Shown piece by piece: positions 1 to 5,654 of a DNA stretch of 5,654 nt. Position 1 is the first letter of the stretch; each line of letters begins with the position of its first letter. The stretch covers positions 1 through 5,654 of the forward strand of contig CAXMNX010000097.1 in assembly GCA_964194845.1 (NCBI GenBank). Direction: 5' to 3'. The notes under the pieces are model-generated. The model made no database searches, had not been told where the DNA came from, and was given only the letters and a program-made list of their open reading frames with translations. Source of the stretch: CAXMNX01 sp964194845 (GTDB lineage Bacteria; Pseudomonadota; Alphaproteobacteria; Rhodobacterales; Rhodobacteraceae). Both the position numbers and the translations under genes were made by a program.

Positions 1-918
1 GAACGCGGATGAAAAGTGGCCGGGGTTCGCGAACCCTGTGGCCTCGGCGATCTCGGATATAGACATTGCCGAGCCACTGACCAGCCGGAACCCGACATCG
101 AGCCGAAGTTTGCGATAATAGTCCATCGTGGTTTGCCGCAGCGTCTCGCGGAACAAACGATTGAGCTGTCGTGGCGATATTCCTGCGACAACCGCAAGCT
201 GCTCCAGCGTCAGTGGATCGGCGACGTGATCTTCCATCGCGGCGACCGCAGCCAGAATATGCGGCGACTGGATACCGACCCGTTCTGCCAAACCGGCACG
301 TTGCGGCGCCGCCGCAGCCCGGACATCGGTGTGCAAAAACCAGTCGCTGACCAGGCGGGCAAATACGCTGCCATGATGGCTGCTGATCAGCGCGTGCATC
401 AGATCCAGTGGTGCCGTCCCACCGCCGCAGGTCACGCGGTCGCGGTCAATGATATAAAGACGCTTTTCAATCAGCAGATCGGGATAACGCTCGGCCAGTT
501 CAGGCGCGTGCTCCCAATGCACAGTCATTCGACGATCCCGCATTATCCCGGCAGCGGCCAAGATAACCGAACCCCCCGACACACCGCCAATGGTAACGCC
601 TTGCCGATCCAAACGGCGCAACCAGGTCCGCGTTACCGGGTCCACGATGCTGAACGGATCGCCCCCGGCGACAACCAAAAGCAGGTCTAGATCAATGGCG
701 TACCCGACAGGAAACGTCCGCTCGACCCGCGCCGCGCCCGAGCTTTGGGCCATTTTGGTGTCGCCAAAATGGACAATGTCATAAAGCGCCCGTCGCGCCA
801 GAAGGTTCGCCGCACGCAGGGGTTCAACTGTGCTGGCATAGGACATCAGCGCAAATCCGGGGACCGGAAGCACGCCCACACGATACGGAAGCACATCTGA
901 GCCGATTTTGTCCTTCAT
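1..918 (-). CDS. GlxA-family transcriptional regulator (DJ-1/PfpI-like domain plus AraC-type DNA-binding domain), 3' end cut by window
   Basis: Reading the - strand from ATG at 918 gives 306 uninterrupted codons up to the window edge. Residues about 12-180 form a DJ-1/PfpI (class I glutamine amidotransferase-like) sensor domain: a VGVLPVPGF strand, a VVAGGDPF loop at 82-89, the elbow GGVSGG at 111-116, and MTVHWEHAPELAERYPD at 131-147, which is typical of GlxA proteins. Ser114 sits where enzymatic relatives carry the nucleophilic Cys, so the domain should be ligand-sensing rather than catalytic. The AraC domain follows, with a first helix-turn-helix at about 237-258 (TLEQLAVVAGISPRQLNRLF) and a second at about 286-306 (SISEIAEATGFANPGHFSSAF), where the sequence runs out. 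Family length is about 320-330 residues, so only some 15-25 are missing. The start has no strong Shine-Dalgarno; a GTG at codon 9 is an alternative. The gene is divergent from soxB across 86 bp and likely controls that operon, as GbdR and SouR do for related pathways. The effector is inferred, not shown. Confidence 0.93.
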   Translation of the reverse strand, partial: MKDKIGSDVLPYRVGVLPVPGFALMSYASTVEPLRAANLLARRALYDIVHFGDTKMAQSSGAARVERTFPVGYAIDLDLLLVVAGGDPFSIVDPVTRTWLRRLDRQGVTIGGVSGGSVILAAAGIMRDRRMTVHWEHAPELAERYPDLLIEKRLYIIDRDRVTCGGGTAPLDLMHALISSHHGSVFARLVSDWFLHTDVRAAAAPQRAGLAERVGIQSPHILAAVAAMEDHVADPLTLEQLAVVAGISPRQLNRLFRETLRQTTMDYYRKLRLDVGFRLVSGSAMSISEIAEATGFANPGHFSSAF

Positions 919-1004
919 CTGTAAGGAAGCGTCTCTTTTTTGTATATATTAATGATATCAGGTCCGATTAGGTTACAATACTGAACCAACCGGGCAAAAT
1001 TGCA
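919..1004. promoter_or_regulatory. Divergent control region between the regulator gene and soxB
   Basis: This 86-bp gap is the only non-coding stretch of any size, and its central part (about 935-985) is far richer in A/T than the flanking genes. It holds a T-run (936-941), TATATA (943-948), the perfect 8-bp palindrome TGATATCA (953-960), and two adjacent 10-base units sharing GGT at the start and A at the end (961-970 and 971-980). TACAAT at 974-979 is a plausible -10 element for soxB, 25 nt before its ATG, but no good -35 lies about 17 bp upstream. That would fit an activator-dependent promoter. TATATA is a possible -10 for the divergent gene. Both promoters must lie here or inside the neighbouring gene. 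The exact sites are guesses. Confidence 0.6.
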
Positions 1005-2255
1005 ATGCGCTATTCCGCACTGAAAATCTTCACTGAAGGTCTCACCGGCAACAAGGGCTGGAAGCCGGTGTGGCGTGAACCTGATCCAAAACCGGAATAT
1101 GACATCGTTATTGTCGGCGGTGGTGGCCACGGGCTGGCGACCGCGTATTACCTTTCAAACAAATTCGGGGTGAAAAACGTCGCTGTCGTCGAAAAAGGCT
1201 GGCTCGGCTCGGGCAATGTCGGTCGGAACACCACGATTATCCGGTCAAACTATCTGCTTGAGGGCAACCAGCCCTTCTATGAAATGTCGCTCAAGCTTTG
1301 GGAAGGGCTCGAGCAGGACTTCAATTACAACGCGATGGTCAGCCAGCGCGGCATCCTGAACCTGATCCACAGCGACCCACAACGCGACGCCTTTGTCCGG
1401 CGCGGCAACGGGATGCACCTATCTGGCGCTGACGCAGTTATTCTCGATCGCGATGGCATCCGCGAGAAATGCCCGTTTCTAGATTTCGACAACGCCCGCT
1501 TCCCGATCCAGGGCGCAATCTGGCAACCCCGTGGCGGCACGGTGCGCCACGATGCCGTTGCCTGGGGCTATGCGCGCGGCGCGGATGCCCAAGGCGTCGA
1601 TATCATCCAGAATTGCGAGGTCACCGGATTTCAGATCGAAAACGGTGTCTGCAATGGCGTTGAAACGTCCCGGGGTGCGATACGCGCCAAGAAAGTCGCG
1701 GTCTGCGTCGCCGGTTCATCGTCCCGCGTGATGGCGCAGGCGGGCATGCGCCTGCCGATCGAAAGCCATGTGTTGCAGGCGTTTGTCACCGAAGGTCTGA
1801 AACCGACCATCCCCGGTGTGATCACATTCGGCGCGGGGCATTTCTATGTCAGCCAGTCCGACAAGGGTGGGCTGGTCTTCGGCGGCGACCTCGACGGCTA
1901 TAACACCTATGCGCAACGCGGCAATCTGCCGGTGGTCGAAGACGTCTGCGAAGGCGGCATGGCGATCATTCCGATGATCGGCCGCGCGCGCCTGCTTCGC
2001 ATGTGGGGCGGCATCGTGGACATGTCGATGGATGGCTCGCCCTTCATCGACAAGACCCATATCGACGGGCTCTATTTCAACGGTGGCTGGTGCTATGGCG
2101 GCTTCAAGGCCACGCCCGCCAGCGGCTTTTGCTATGCGCATCTGCTTGCCAAGGACGAACCGCACCCGGTGGCCACGCATTATCGGCTGGACCGGTTCCG
2201 GCGCGGCGCCCCCATCGACGAAAAGGGCCAGGGCGCCCAACCGAACTTGCATTGA
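1005..2255 (+). CDS. soxB: Sarcosine oxidase, beta subunit (SoxB)
   Basis: SoxB is the flavin-bearing catalytic subunit of the cytoplasmic heterotetrameric sarcosine oxidase, which oxidises sarcosine to a glycine-bound imine and reduces O2 to H2O2. The 416 residues match the usual length of about 400-420. After a lead segment with GNKGWKPVWREP (15-26), the Rossmann motif GGGGHG (38-43) with Glu63 ending the second strand forms the FAD site, and LGSGNVGRNTTIIRSNYL (67-84) is a SoxB hallmark. His182, in GGTVRHDAVAWGY (177-189), aligns by context with the histidine that carries covalent FMN (His173 in the characterised enzymes). The C-terminal motif GGWCYGGFKATPASG (360-374) lies at the flavin-binding region, and its Lys368 is a candidate oxygen-activating residue by analogy with monomeric sarcosine oxidase. 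The protein ends in GAQPNLH. The ATG at 1005 gives the expected family N-terminus, although its Shine-Dalgarno is poor. It is the first gene of the operon, with soxD following after 13 nt. A DadA-like amino-acid dehydrogenase is less likely given the neighbours. Confidence 0.96.
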   Translation: MRYSALKIFTEGLTGNKGWKPVWREPDPKPEYDIVIVGGGGHGLATAYYLSNKFGVKNVAVVEKGWLGSGNVGRNTTIIRSNYLLEGNQPFYEMSLKLWEGLEQDFNYNAMVSQRGILNLIHSDPQRDAFVRRGNGMHLSGADAVILDRDGIREKCPFLDFDNARFPIQGAIWQPRGGTVRHDAVAWGYARGADAQGVDIIQNCEVTGFQIENGVCNGVETSRGAIRAKKVAVCVAGSSSRVMAQAGMRLPIESHVLQAFVTEGLKPTIPGVITFGAGHFYVSQSDKGGLVFGGDLDGYNTYAQRGNLPVVEDVCEGGMAIIPMIGRARLLRMWGGIVDMSMDGSPFIDKTHIDGLYFNGGWCYGGFKATPASGFCYAHLLAKDEPHPVATHYRLDRFRRGAPIDEKGQGAQPNLH

Positions 2256-2261
2256 GGAGGG
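2254..2261 (+). promoter_or_regulatory. Ribosome binding site of soxD
   Basis: GAGGAGGG overlaps the last bases of the soxB stop codon, and its AGGAGG core (2255-2260) lies 8 nt before the ATG at 2269. It is near-ideal, and it fixes the soxD start rather than any upstream in-frame ATG inside soxB. The site is much stronger than that of soxB, which suggests efficient re-initiation on the small delta subunit. Confidence 0.85.
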
Positions 2262-2268
2262 AAAGACA

Positions 2269-2556
2269 ATGATCATCAACCACCCCCTTCTTGGGCCCCG
2301 CGATTCAGCCGAGTTCGTCTATAAGGGCGACGCGACCCTGATCGACCGCCCCGATGGCATGGCCGACGGCGTCGAAGACGCTTTTCACGATTACGCCTAC
2401 ATGCGGGACAACCCGGCGGGCGAACACCGCGAGCTTTGGTACCACGAGCAGGGAGATCGGTCGTGGCTTGTCGTCACCCGCGATACGCTCACGCACGACA
2501 TCTCAAAGGTGGAACTGGCCCGCGACGTGGCCCGCGCGATGGGAAGATCGCGATGA
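2269..2556 (+). CDS. soxD: Sarcosine oxidase, delta subunit (SoxD), lacking the zinc-binding cysteines
   Basis: SoxD is the small structural subunit of heterotetrameric sarcosine oxidase. The 95 residues match the family length, and the order soxB-soxD-soxA is standard. Family landmarks are kept: GPRDSAEFVYKGDA (9-22), YAYMRDNPAG (42-51), HRELWYHEQGDRSWL (53-67) and VTRDTLTHDI (69-78). In the crystallised enzyme this subunit binds Zn through Cys6, Cys9, His59 and Cys63. Here the CPxCGPR motif reads HPLLGPR (5-11), so the two cysteines become His5 and Leu8. His59 is kept, and Cys63 is replaced by Asp63. The protein has no cysteine anywhere, so the classical zinc site is absent; a weaker His5/His59/Asp63 site cannot be excluded from sequence. 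The start at 2269 is set by a strong Shine-Dalgarno. The stop overlaps the soxA start as ATGA, implying translational coupling. The reading frame is intact and the conserved motifs remain, so this is a divergent functional subunit rather than a decaying one. Confidence 0.93.
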   Translation: MIINHPLLGPRDSAEFVYKGDATLIDRPDGMADGVEDAFHDYAYMRDNPAGEHRELWYHEQGDRSWLVVTRDTLTHDISKVELARDVARAMGRSR

Positions 2557-5456
2557 GCCAGTCCAACCGCATCGACGGCGGCCAGATCGACCGCAATCAG
2601 ACGCTGAAATTCAGCTGGAACGAAAAATGGCTGACCGGCCACGCCGGCGACACGCTGGCCTCAGCGCTTTTGGCGAACGGGGTCAAGCTGGTGGGTCGGT
2701 CGTTCAAATACCACCGCCCGCGCGGCATCTTTTCCGCCGGATCCGAAGAACCCAACGCCATGGTCCAGCTTCGAAAAGGTGCTGCACAAGAGCCGAATAC
2801 CAAGGCAACAACGGCCGAGCTGTTCGACGGTCTGTATGCCACCAGCCAGAATCATCGCGGCTCGCTGGAATGGGATTTGATGGCGTGCAACGACCTGTTG
2901 TCGCCCTTCCTGTCGGCGGGATTTTATTACAAGACGTTCATGTGGCCGAAGTCGTTCTGGGAAAAGGTCTACGAGCCATTCATTCGTGCCTCCGCCGGGC
3001 TTGGCAAATTGTCGATGCAGGCCGATCCCGATCGTTACGATCACGGCTTTCTGCATTGCGACATTCTGATCATCGGCGCCGGCCCCGCTGGACTTTCTGC
3101 CGCTCTCGCCGCTGGCCGCGCTGGCGCGCGGGTCATTTTTGCGGATGAAGATTTCCGCATGGGCGGGCGTTTAAATTCCGAGACTTATGAAGTTGCGGAT
3201 CAGCCCGGCGCTGACTGGGCGGCGGCGGCAGTGGCCGAGCTTTCGGCCATGCCGAACGTCCGGCTGATGGCCCGCACCACCGTTTACGGTGCCTATGACC
3301 ACGGAATTTACGGCGCGTTGGAGCGTAAAACCGATCACCTCGCCGACAGCGGCGGCAGACCCCGGCAGGTCTTGTGGCGCGTCTACTCCCAGCGCGCCAT
3401 TCTGACCGCCGGGGCAACCGAGCGGTCTATCGCCTTTGGCAACAACGACCGGCCCGGCGTCATGTTCGCGGGCGCGGTGCGGTCATACGTGAACCGTTTC
3501 GGTGTGGCACCCGGCAGACGGGTCGCGGTCTTCACCAACAACGACGACGGTCTTAGAACAGCGGACGATCTGCGGGCAAAAGGCATCGAAGTCACGCGAG
3601 TGATCGACGCCCGCCAGGGTGACGTCGTGGTCGATACCCAAGGTCGCAAGGGAATTCACAAGGTCATTCTGAACAACGGCAATCATGTCGAAGTGGATTG
3701 CCTCGCGGTGTCCGGCGGCTGGTCGCCGAATGTGCAACTGACTTGTCATCACCGGGGCCGACCGACATGGGCAGCGGACATTGCCGGGTTTGTTCCCGGC
3801 GGCGAACTGCCTCCGGGAATGACGGTCGCGGGTGCCGCAAACGGTGTGATCACACTTTCCGCGGCGATCAGTGAAGCCCATACCGCCGCCGCAACAATTG
3901 CAAGCGAGCTTGGCTATTCGGGCAAGTCGGGCGATGCCGCCAAGGCCAGCGATGAAGCCGCCGACATCAAACCCTATTGGCACGTCACTGAAAGCAAGAA
4001 ACGCGCCTGGATCGACCTGCAAAACGACGTCACATCGAAAGACGTCAAGCAATCGCATCAGGAAGGCTATCGTTCAGTCGAGCATCTGAAGCGTTACACC
4101 ACGCTTGGCATGGCCACCGATCAGGGCAAAACCGCGAACATCCTCGGCCTCGCCGTCATGGCCGAGGCTGGCGGGAAATCAATCCCCGATACCGGCACGA
4201 CCATTTTCCGCCCACCCTACAATCCCGTTGCCATCGGCGCATTCGCAGGGCGCGCGCGCGGCAAGGACTTCCGACCCTTCCGCCTGACACCCAGCCACAA
4301 CTGGGCGAAACAGCACGGCGCGGACTTTGTCGAGGTCGGCATGTGGCTCCGCGCCCAGTGGTTCAAACGCCCGGGCGAGAAAGGCTGGCGCGACAGCGTG
4401 GACCGCGAGGTCGAAATGACCCGCGGCTCGGTCGGTATCTGCGACGTGACCACGCTTGGCAAGATCGACATTCAGGGTCGCGACGCGGCTGAATTTCTCA
4501 ATCGCATCTATGCCAACGCTTTTCTGAAACTGCCCGTGGGCAAGGTTCGCTATGGCCTGATGCTGCGCGAAGACGGCGTTTGTTACGATGACGGCACCAC
4601 CGCGCGGCTGGCCGAAAACCACTTCGCGATGACCACAACGACGGCCAACGCGGTGGCGGTCTTTCGCAACATGGAATTCGCCCGCCAGTGCCTTTGGCCA
4701 GACCTTGACGTGCATCTCATTTCAACCACCGATGCCTGGGCGCAATTCGCCGTCGCCGGTCCAAATTCCCGCGCGCTTTTGTCGAAAGTCGTCGATGACC
4801 TCGACCTCTCGAACGAAGGCTTCCCCTTCATGGCCTGCGCGGAATGCACTGTCTTCGGCGGTACCCCTGCCCGGCTATTCCGGATCTCGTTTTCGGGTGA
4901 ACTGGCCTTCGAGATTGCCGTCCCCGCGCGGTTCGGCGATGCGATGATCCGCGCGCTGATGGCCACGGGCGAAGAGTTCAACGCCGTGCCCTACGGCACC
5001 GAAGCGCTTGGCGTCATGCGGATCGAAAAGGGCCACGCCGCAGGCAACGAACTGACTGGCCAGACCAGCGCGCAGATGCTCGGCCTTGGCGGCATGGTGT
5101 CGAAGAAAAAGGATGCGATCGGCTCGAAACTTGCCGAACGCGCCGAGATGAACCGCGACGATGATCTGCGGCTTGTCGGCTTCCAACCCGTTGACAAGTC
5201 AGTTCTTCTGACCGCAGGCGCGCATTTCCTGACCCCCGGCGACCCCGAAGACATGGCGCATGATCAGGGCTGGATGACCTCGGTTGCCTATTCGCCCGAA
5301 CTTGGCCATTCGGTCGGTCTGGGATTCCTGAAACGCGGCAAGGACCGGATCGGTGAGGTCGTTCGCGCCTACAGCCCGGTCCGCAATCAGGACGTGATGG
5401 TTAAGGTCTGTTCGGCCCACCACATCGACCCGGAAGGAGGCCGTCAACGTGGCTGA
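2553..5456 (+). CDS. soxA: Sarcosine oxidase, alpha subunit (SoxA)
   Basis: SoxA is the large subunit that binds NAD+, helps form the FMN interface, and carries the folate domain where the one-carbon unit becomes 5,10-methylene-tetrahydrofolate. The 967 residues match the family length (about 960-1000). Domains in order: a ferredoxin-like fold at about 12-100 with GRSFKYHRPRGIFSAGSEEP but no iron-sulfur cysteines; a Rossmann domain with GAGPAG at 175-180 and an acidic DE pair at 198-199; TAGATER at 285-291; a second nucleotide-binding lobe with VAVFTNNDD at 324-332; and a linker with VSGGWSPNVQLT and PPGMTVAGAA. The GcvT-like folate domain starts near 580 (RLTPSHNW) and includes EFLNRIYAN (647-655), VGKVRYGLML and YDDGTT with Asp679-Asp680. 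A GcvT C-terminal domain spans about 874-960. The start at 2553 is chosen because ATGA overlaps the soxD stop and yields the usual short N-terminus. The frame is open further upstream to 2436, but that stretch reads through soxD. No frameshift is seen. Confidence 0.96.
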   Translation: MSQSNRIDGGQIDRNQTLKFSWNEKWLTGHAGDTLASALLANGVKLVGRSFKYHRPRGIFSAGSEEPNAMVQLRKGAAQEPNTKATTAELFDGLYATSQNHRGSLEWDLMACNDLLSPFLSAGFYYKTFMWPKSFWEKVYEPFIRASAGLGKLSMQADPDRYDHGFLHCDILIIGAGPAGLSAALAAGRAGARVIFADEDFRMGGRLNSETYEVADQPGADWAAAAVAELSAMPNVRLMARTTVYGAYDHGIYGALERKTDHLADSGGRPRQVLWRVYSQRAILTAGATERSIAFGNNDRPGVMFAGAVRSYVNRFGVAPGRRVAVFTNNDDGLRTADDLRAKGIEVTRVIDARQGDVVVDTQGRKGIHKVILNNGNHVEVDCLAVSGGWSPNVQLTCHHRGRPTWAADIAGFVPGGELPPGMTVAGAANGVITLSAAISEAHTAAATIASELGYSGKSGDAAKASDEAADIKPYWHVTESKKRAWIDLQNDVTSKDVKQSHQEGYRSVEHLKRYTTLGMATDQGKTANILGLAVMAEAGGKSIPDTGTTIFRPPYNPVAIGAFAGRARGKDFRPFRLTPSHNWAKQHGADFVEVGMWLRAQWFKRPGEKGWRDSVDREVEMTRGSVGICDVTTLGKIDIQGRDAAEFLNRIYANAFLKLPVGKVRYGLMLREDGVCYDDGTTARLAENHFAMTTTTANAVAVFRNMEFARQCLWPDLDVHLISTTDAWAQFAVAGPNSRALLSKVVDDLDLSNEGFPFMACAECTVFGGTPARLFRISFSGELAFEIAVPARFGDAMIRALMATGEEFNAVPYGTEALGVMRIEKGHAAGNELTGQTSAQMLGLGGMVSKKKDAIGSKLAERAEMNRDDDLRLVGFQPVDKSVLLTAGAHFLTPGDPEDMAHDQGWMTSVAYSPELGHSVGLGFLKRGKDRIGEVVRAYSPVRNQDVMVKVCSAHHIDPEGGRQRG
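5432..5440 (+). promoter_or_regulatory. Ribosome binding site of soxG
   Basis: GGAAGGAGG lies inside the 3' end of soxA, 8 nt before the GTG at 5449. This strong site is what supports GTG as the start of soxG, since no ATG is near. Confidence 0.8.
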
Positions 5457-5654
5457 GAGGACACTGAAAGCCGCGCCAATTCTTGGCGACGCACACTTTA
5501 GCTTCGGCACCAGCACAGTCGTCGAACGCGATGATCTGGCGCTGGTGTCTATTGCCACGCCACAAGGCGGCGACGCCGCATTAGCAGCCGCGCTCAAGAC
5601 CGGCTGGTCGCTGGATGTGCCCGCCCCTACCCGTTCCACCACGTCAGGCGATAC
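5449..5654 (+). CDS. soxG: Sarcosine oxidase, gamma subunit (SoxG), 3' part cut by window
   Basis: SoxG is the fourth subunit of heterotetrameric sarcosine oxidase and is distantly related to folate-binding GcvT-like domains. Only 68 codons plus 2 bases are inside the window; the family is about 170-200 residues long. The visible part reads MAERTLKAAPILGDAHF, then LALVSIATPQGGDAALAAAL and a LDVPAPTRST segment. The stretch with LVSIATPQGG near residues 33-42 and the Pro-rich PAP that follows are typical of SoxG N-termini, which are otherwise poorly conserved. The call therefore rests largely on position directly after soxA. The start is GTG, preceded by a strong Shine-Dalgarno, and overlaps the last 8 bases of soxA in another frame, so the two are probably translationally coupled. 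Confidence 0.88.
   Translation, partial: MAERTLKAAPILGDAHFSFGTSTVVERDDLALVSIATPQGGDAALAAALKTGWSLDVPAPTRSTTSGD

Noticed and set aside
16..690. A 224-codon open frame on the + strand antisense to the regulator
   Set aside because: Its product shows no recognisable domain, while the opposite strand encodes a clear GlxA/AraC protein across the whole stretch. It is a shadow of a GC-rich gene.
931..950. T-run at 936-941 as a possible terminator
   Set aside because: No GC-rich stem precedes it on either strand, and it lies between two divergent starts where no transcript should end.
1716..2279. A 187-codon open frame on the - strand across the 3' half of soxB
   Set aside because: It lies fully antisense to conserved SoxB sequence, is His/Ala/Asp-rich in the way of GC-rich antisense frames, and has no plausible start context.
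2436..2552. Extension of soxA upstream by 39 codons
   Set aside because: The extra residues merely read through soxD in another frame and resemble no SoxA N-terminus. The ATG at 2553 overlaps the soxD stop and gives the usual family start.
3483..4058. Long - strand open frames inside soxA (also 4179-4715)
   Set aside because: They are antisense to conserved SoxA domains and no family is recognisable in them. High GC lowers stop frequency in these frames.
4142..4167. Perfect 8-bp inverted repeat CCTCGGCC/GGCCGAGG with a 10-nt loop
   Set aside because: It lies in the middle of the soxA coding sequence, has no T-run after it, and encodes ordinary protein sequence. It is best seen as chance in GC-rich DNA rather than a terminator.

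Overview
The window carries the front part of a heterotetrameric (TSOX-type) sarcosine oxidase operon, in the order soxB-soxD-soxA-soxG on the + strand. A divergently transcribed GlxA-type (DJ-1/PfpI plus AraC) transcriptional regulator lies upstream on the - strand. High GC, the codon bias toward G/C in third positions, and the gene order with ATGA-type overlaps suggest an alphaproteobacterium, perhaps of the Rhodobacterales/Roseobacter or Rhizobiales type. This is inferred from style and remembered family resemblance, not from a search.

Layout: 1-918 (-) is the regulator, complete at its N-terminus and cut by the window edge inside the second helix-turn-helix of its DNA-binding domain. 919-1004 is an AT-rich divergent control region. 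1005-2255 (+) is soxB (beta subunit, FAD and covalent FMN). 2269-2556 (+) is soxD (delta subunit). 2553-5456 (+) is soxA (alpha subunit, NAD+ and folate domains). 5449-5654 (+) is the start of soxG (gamma subunit), cut by the right edge. There are no RNA genes, mobile elements, CRISPR arrays or other long gene-free stretches.

Working together, the four subunits should oxidise an N-methyl group, classically that of sarcosine, at a flavin. Hydrogen peroxide is released and the methyl carbon is passed to tetrahydrofolate bound in the C-terminal GcvT-like half of SoxA, giving glycine and 5,10-methylene-tetrahydrofolate. The divergent regulator is the obvious candidate for an effector-responsive switch, by analogy with GbdR and SouR of Pseudomonas.

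The main departure from the textbook system is in SoxD. The structural zinc site known from the crystallised enzyme (three Cys and one His) has lost all three cysteines, and the protein contains no cysteine at all, while the fold-defining motifs around the site are kept. This points to a zinc-free (or differently coordinated) subclass of the enzyme, possibly with a different preferred substrate. The rest of the window looks like a well-preserved operon of a known type.
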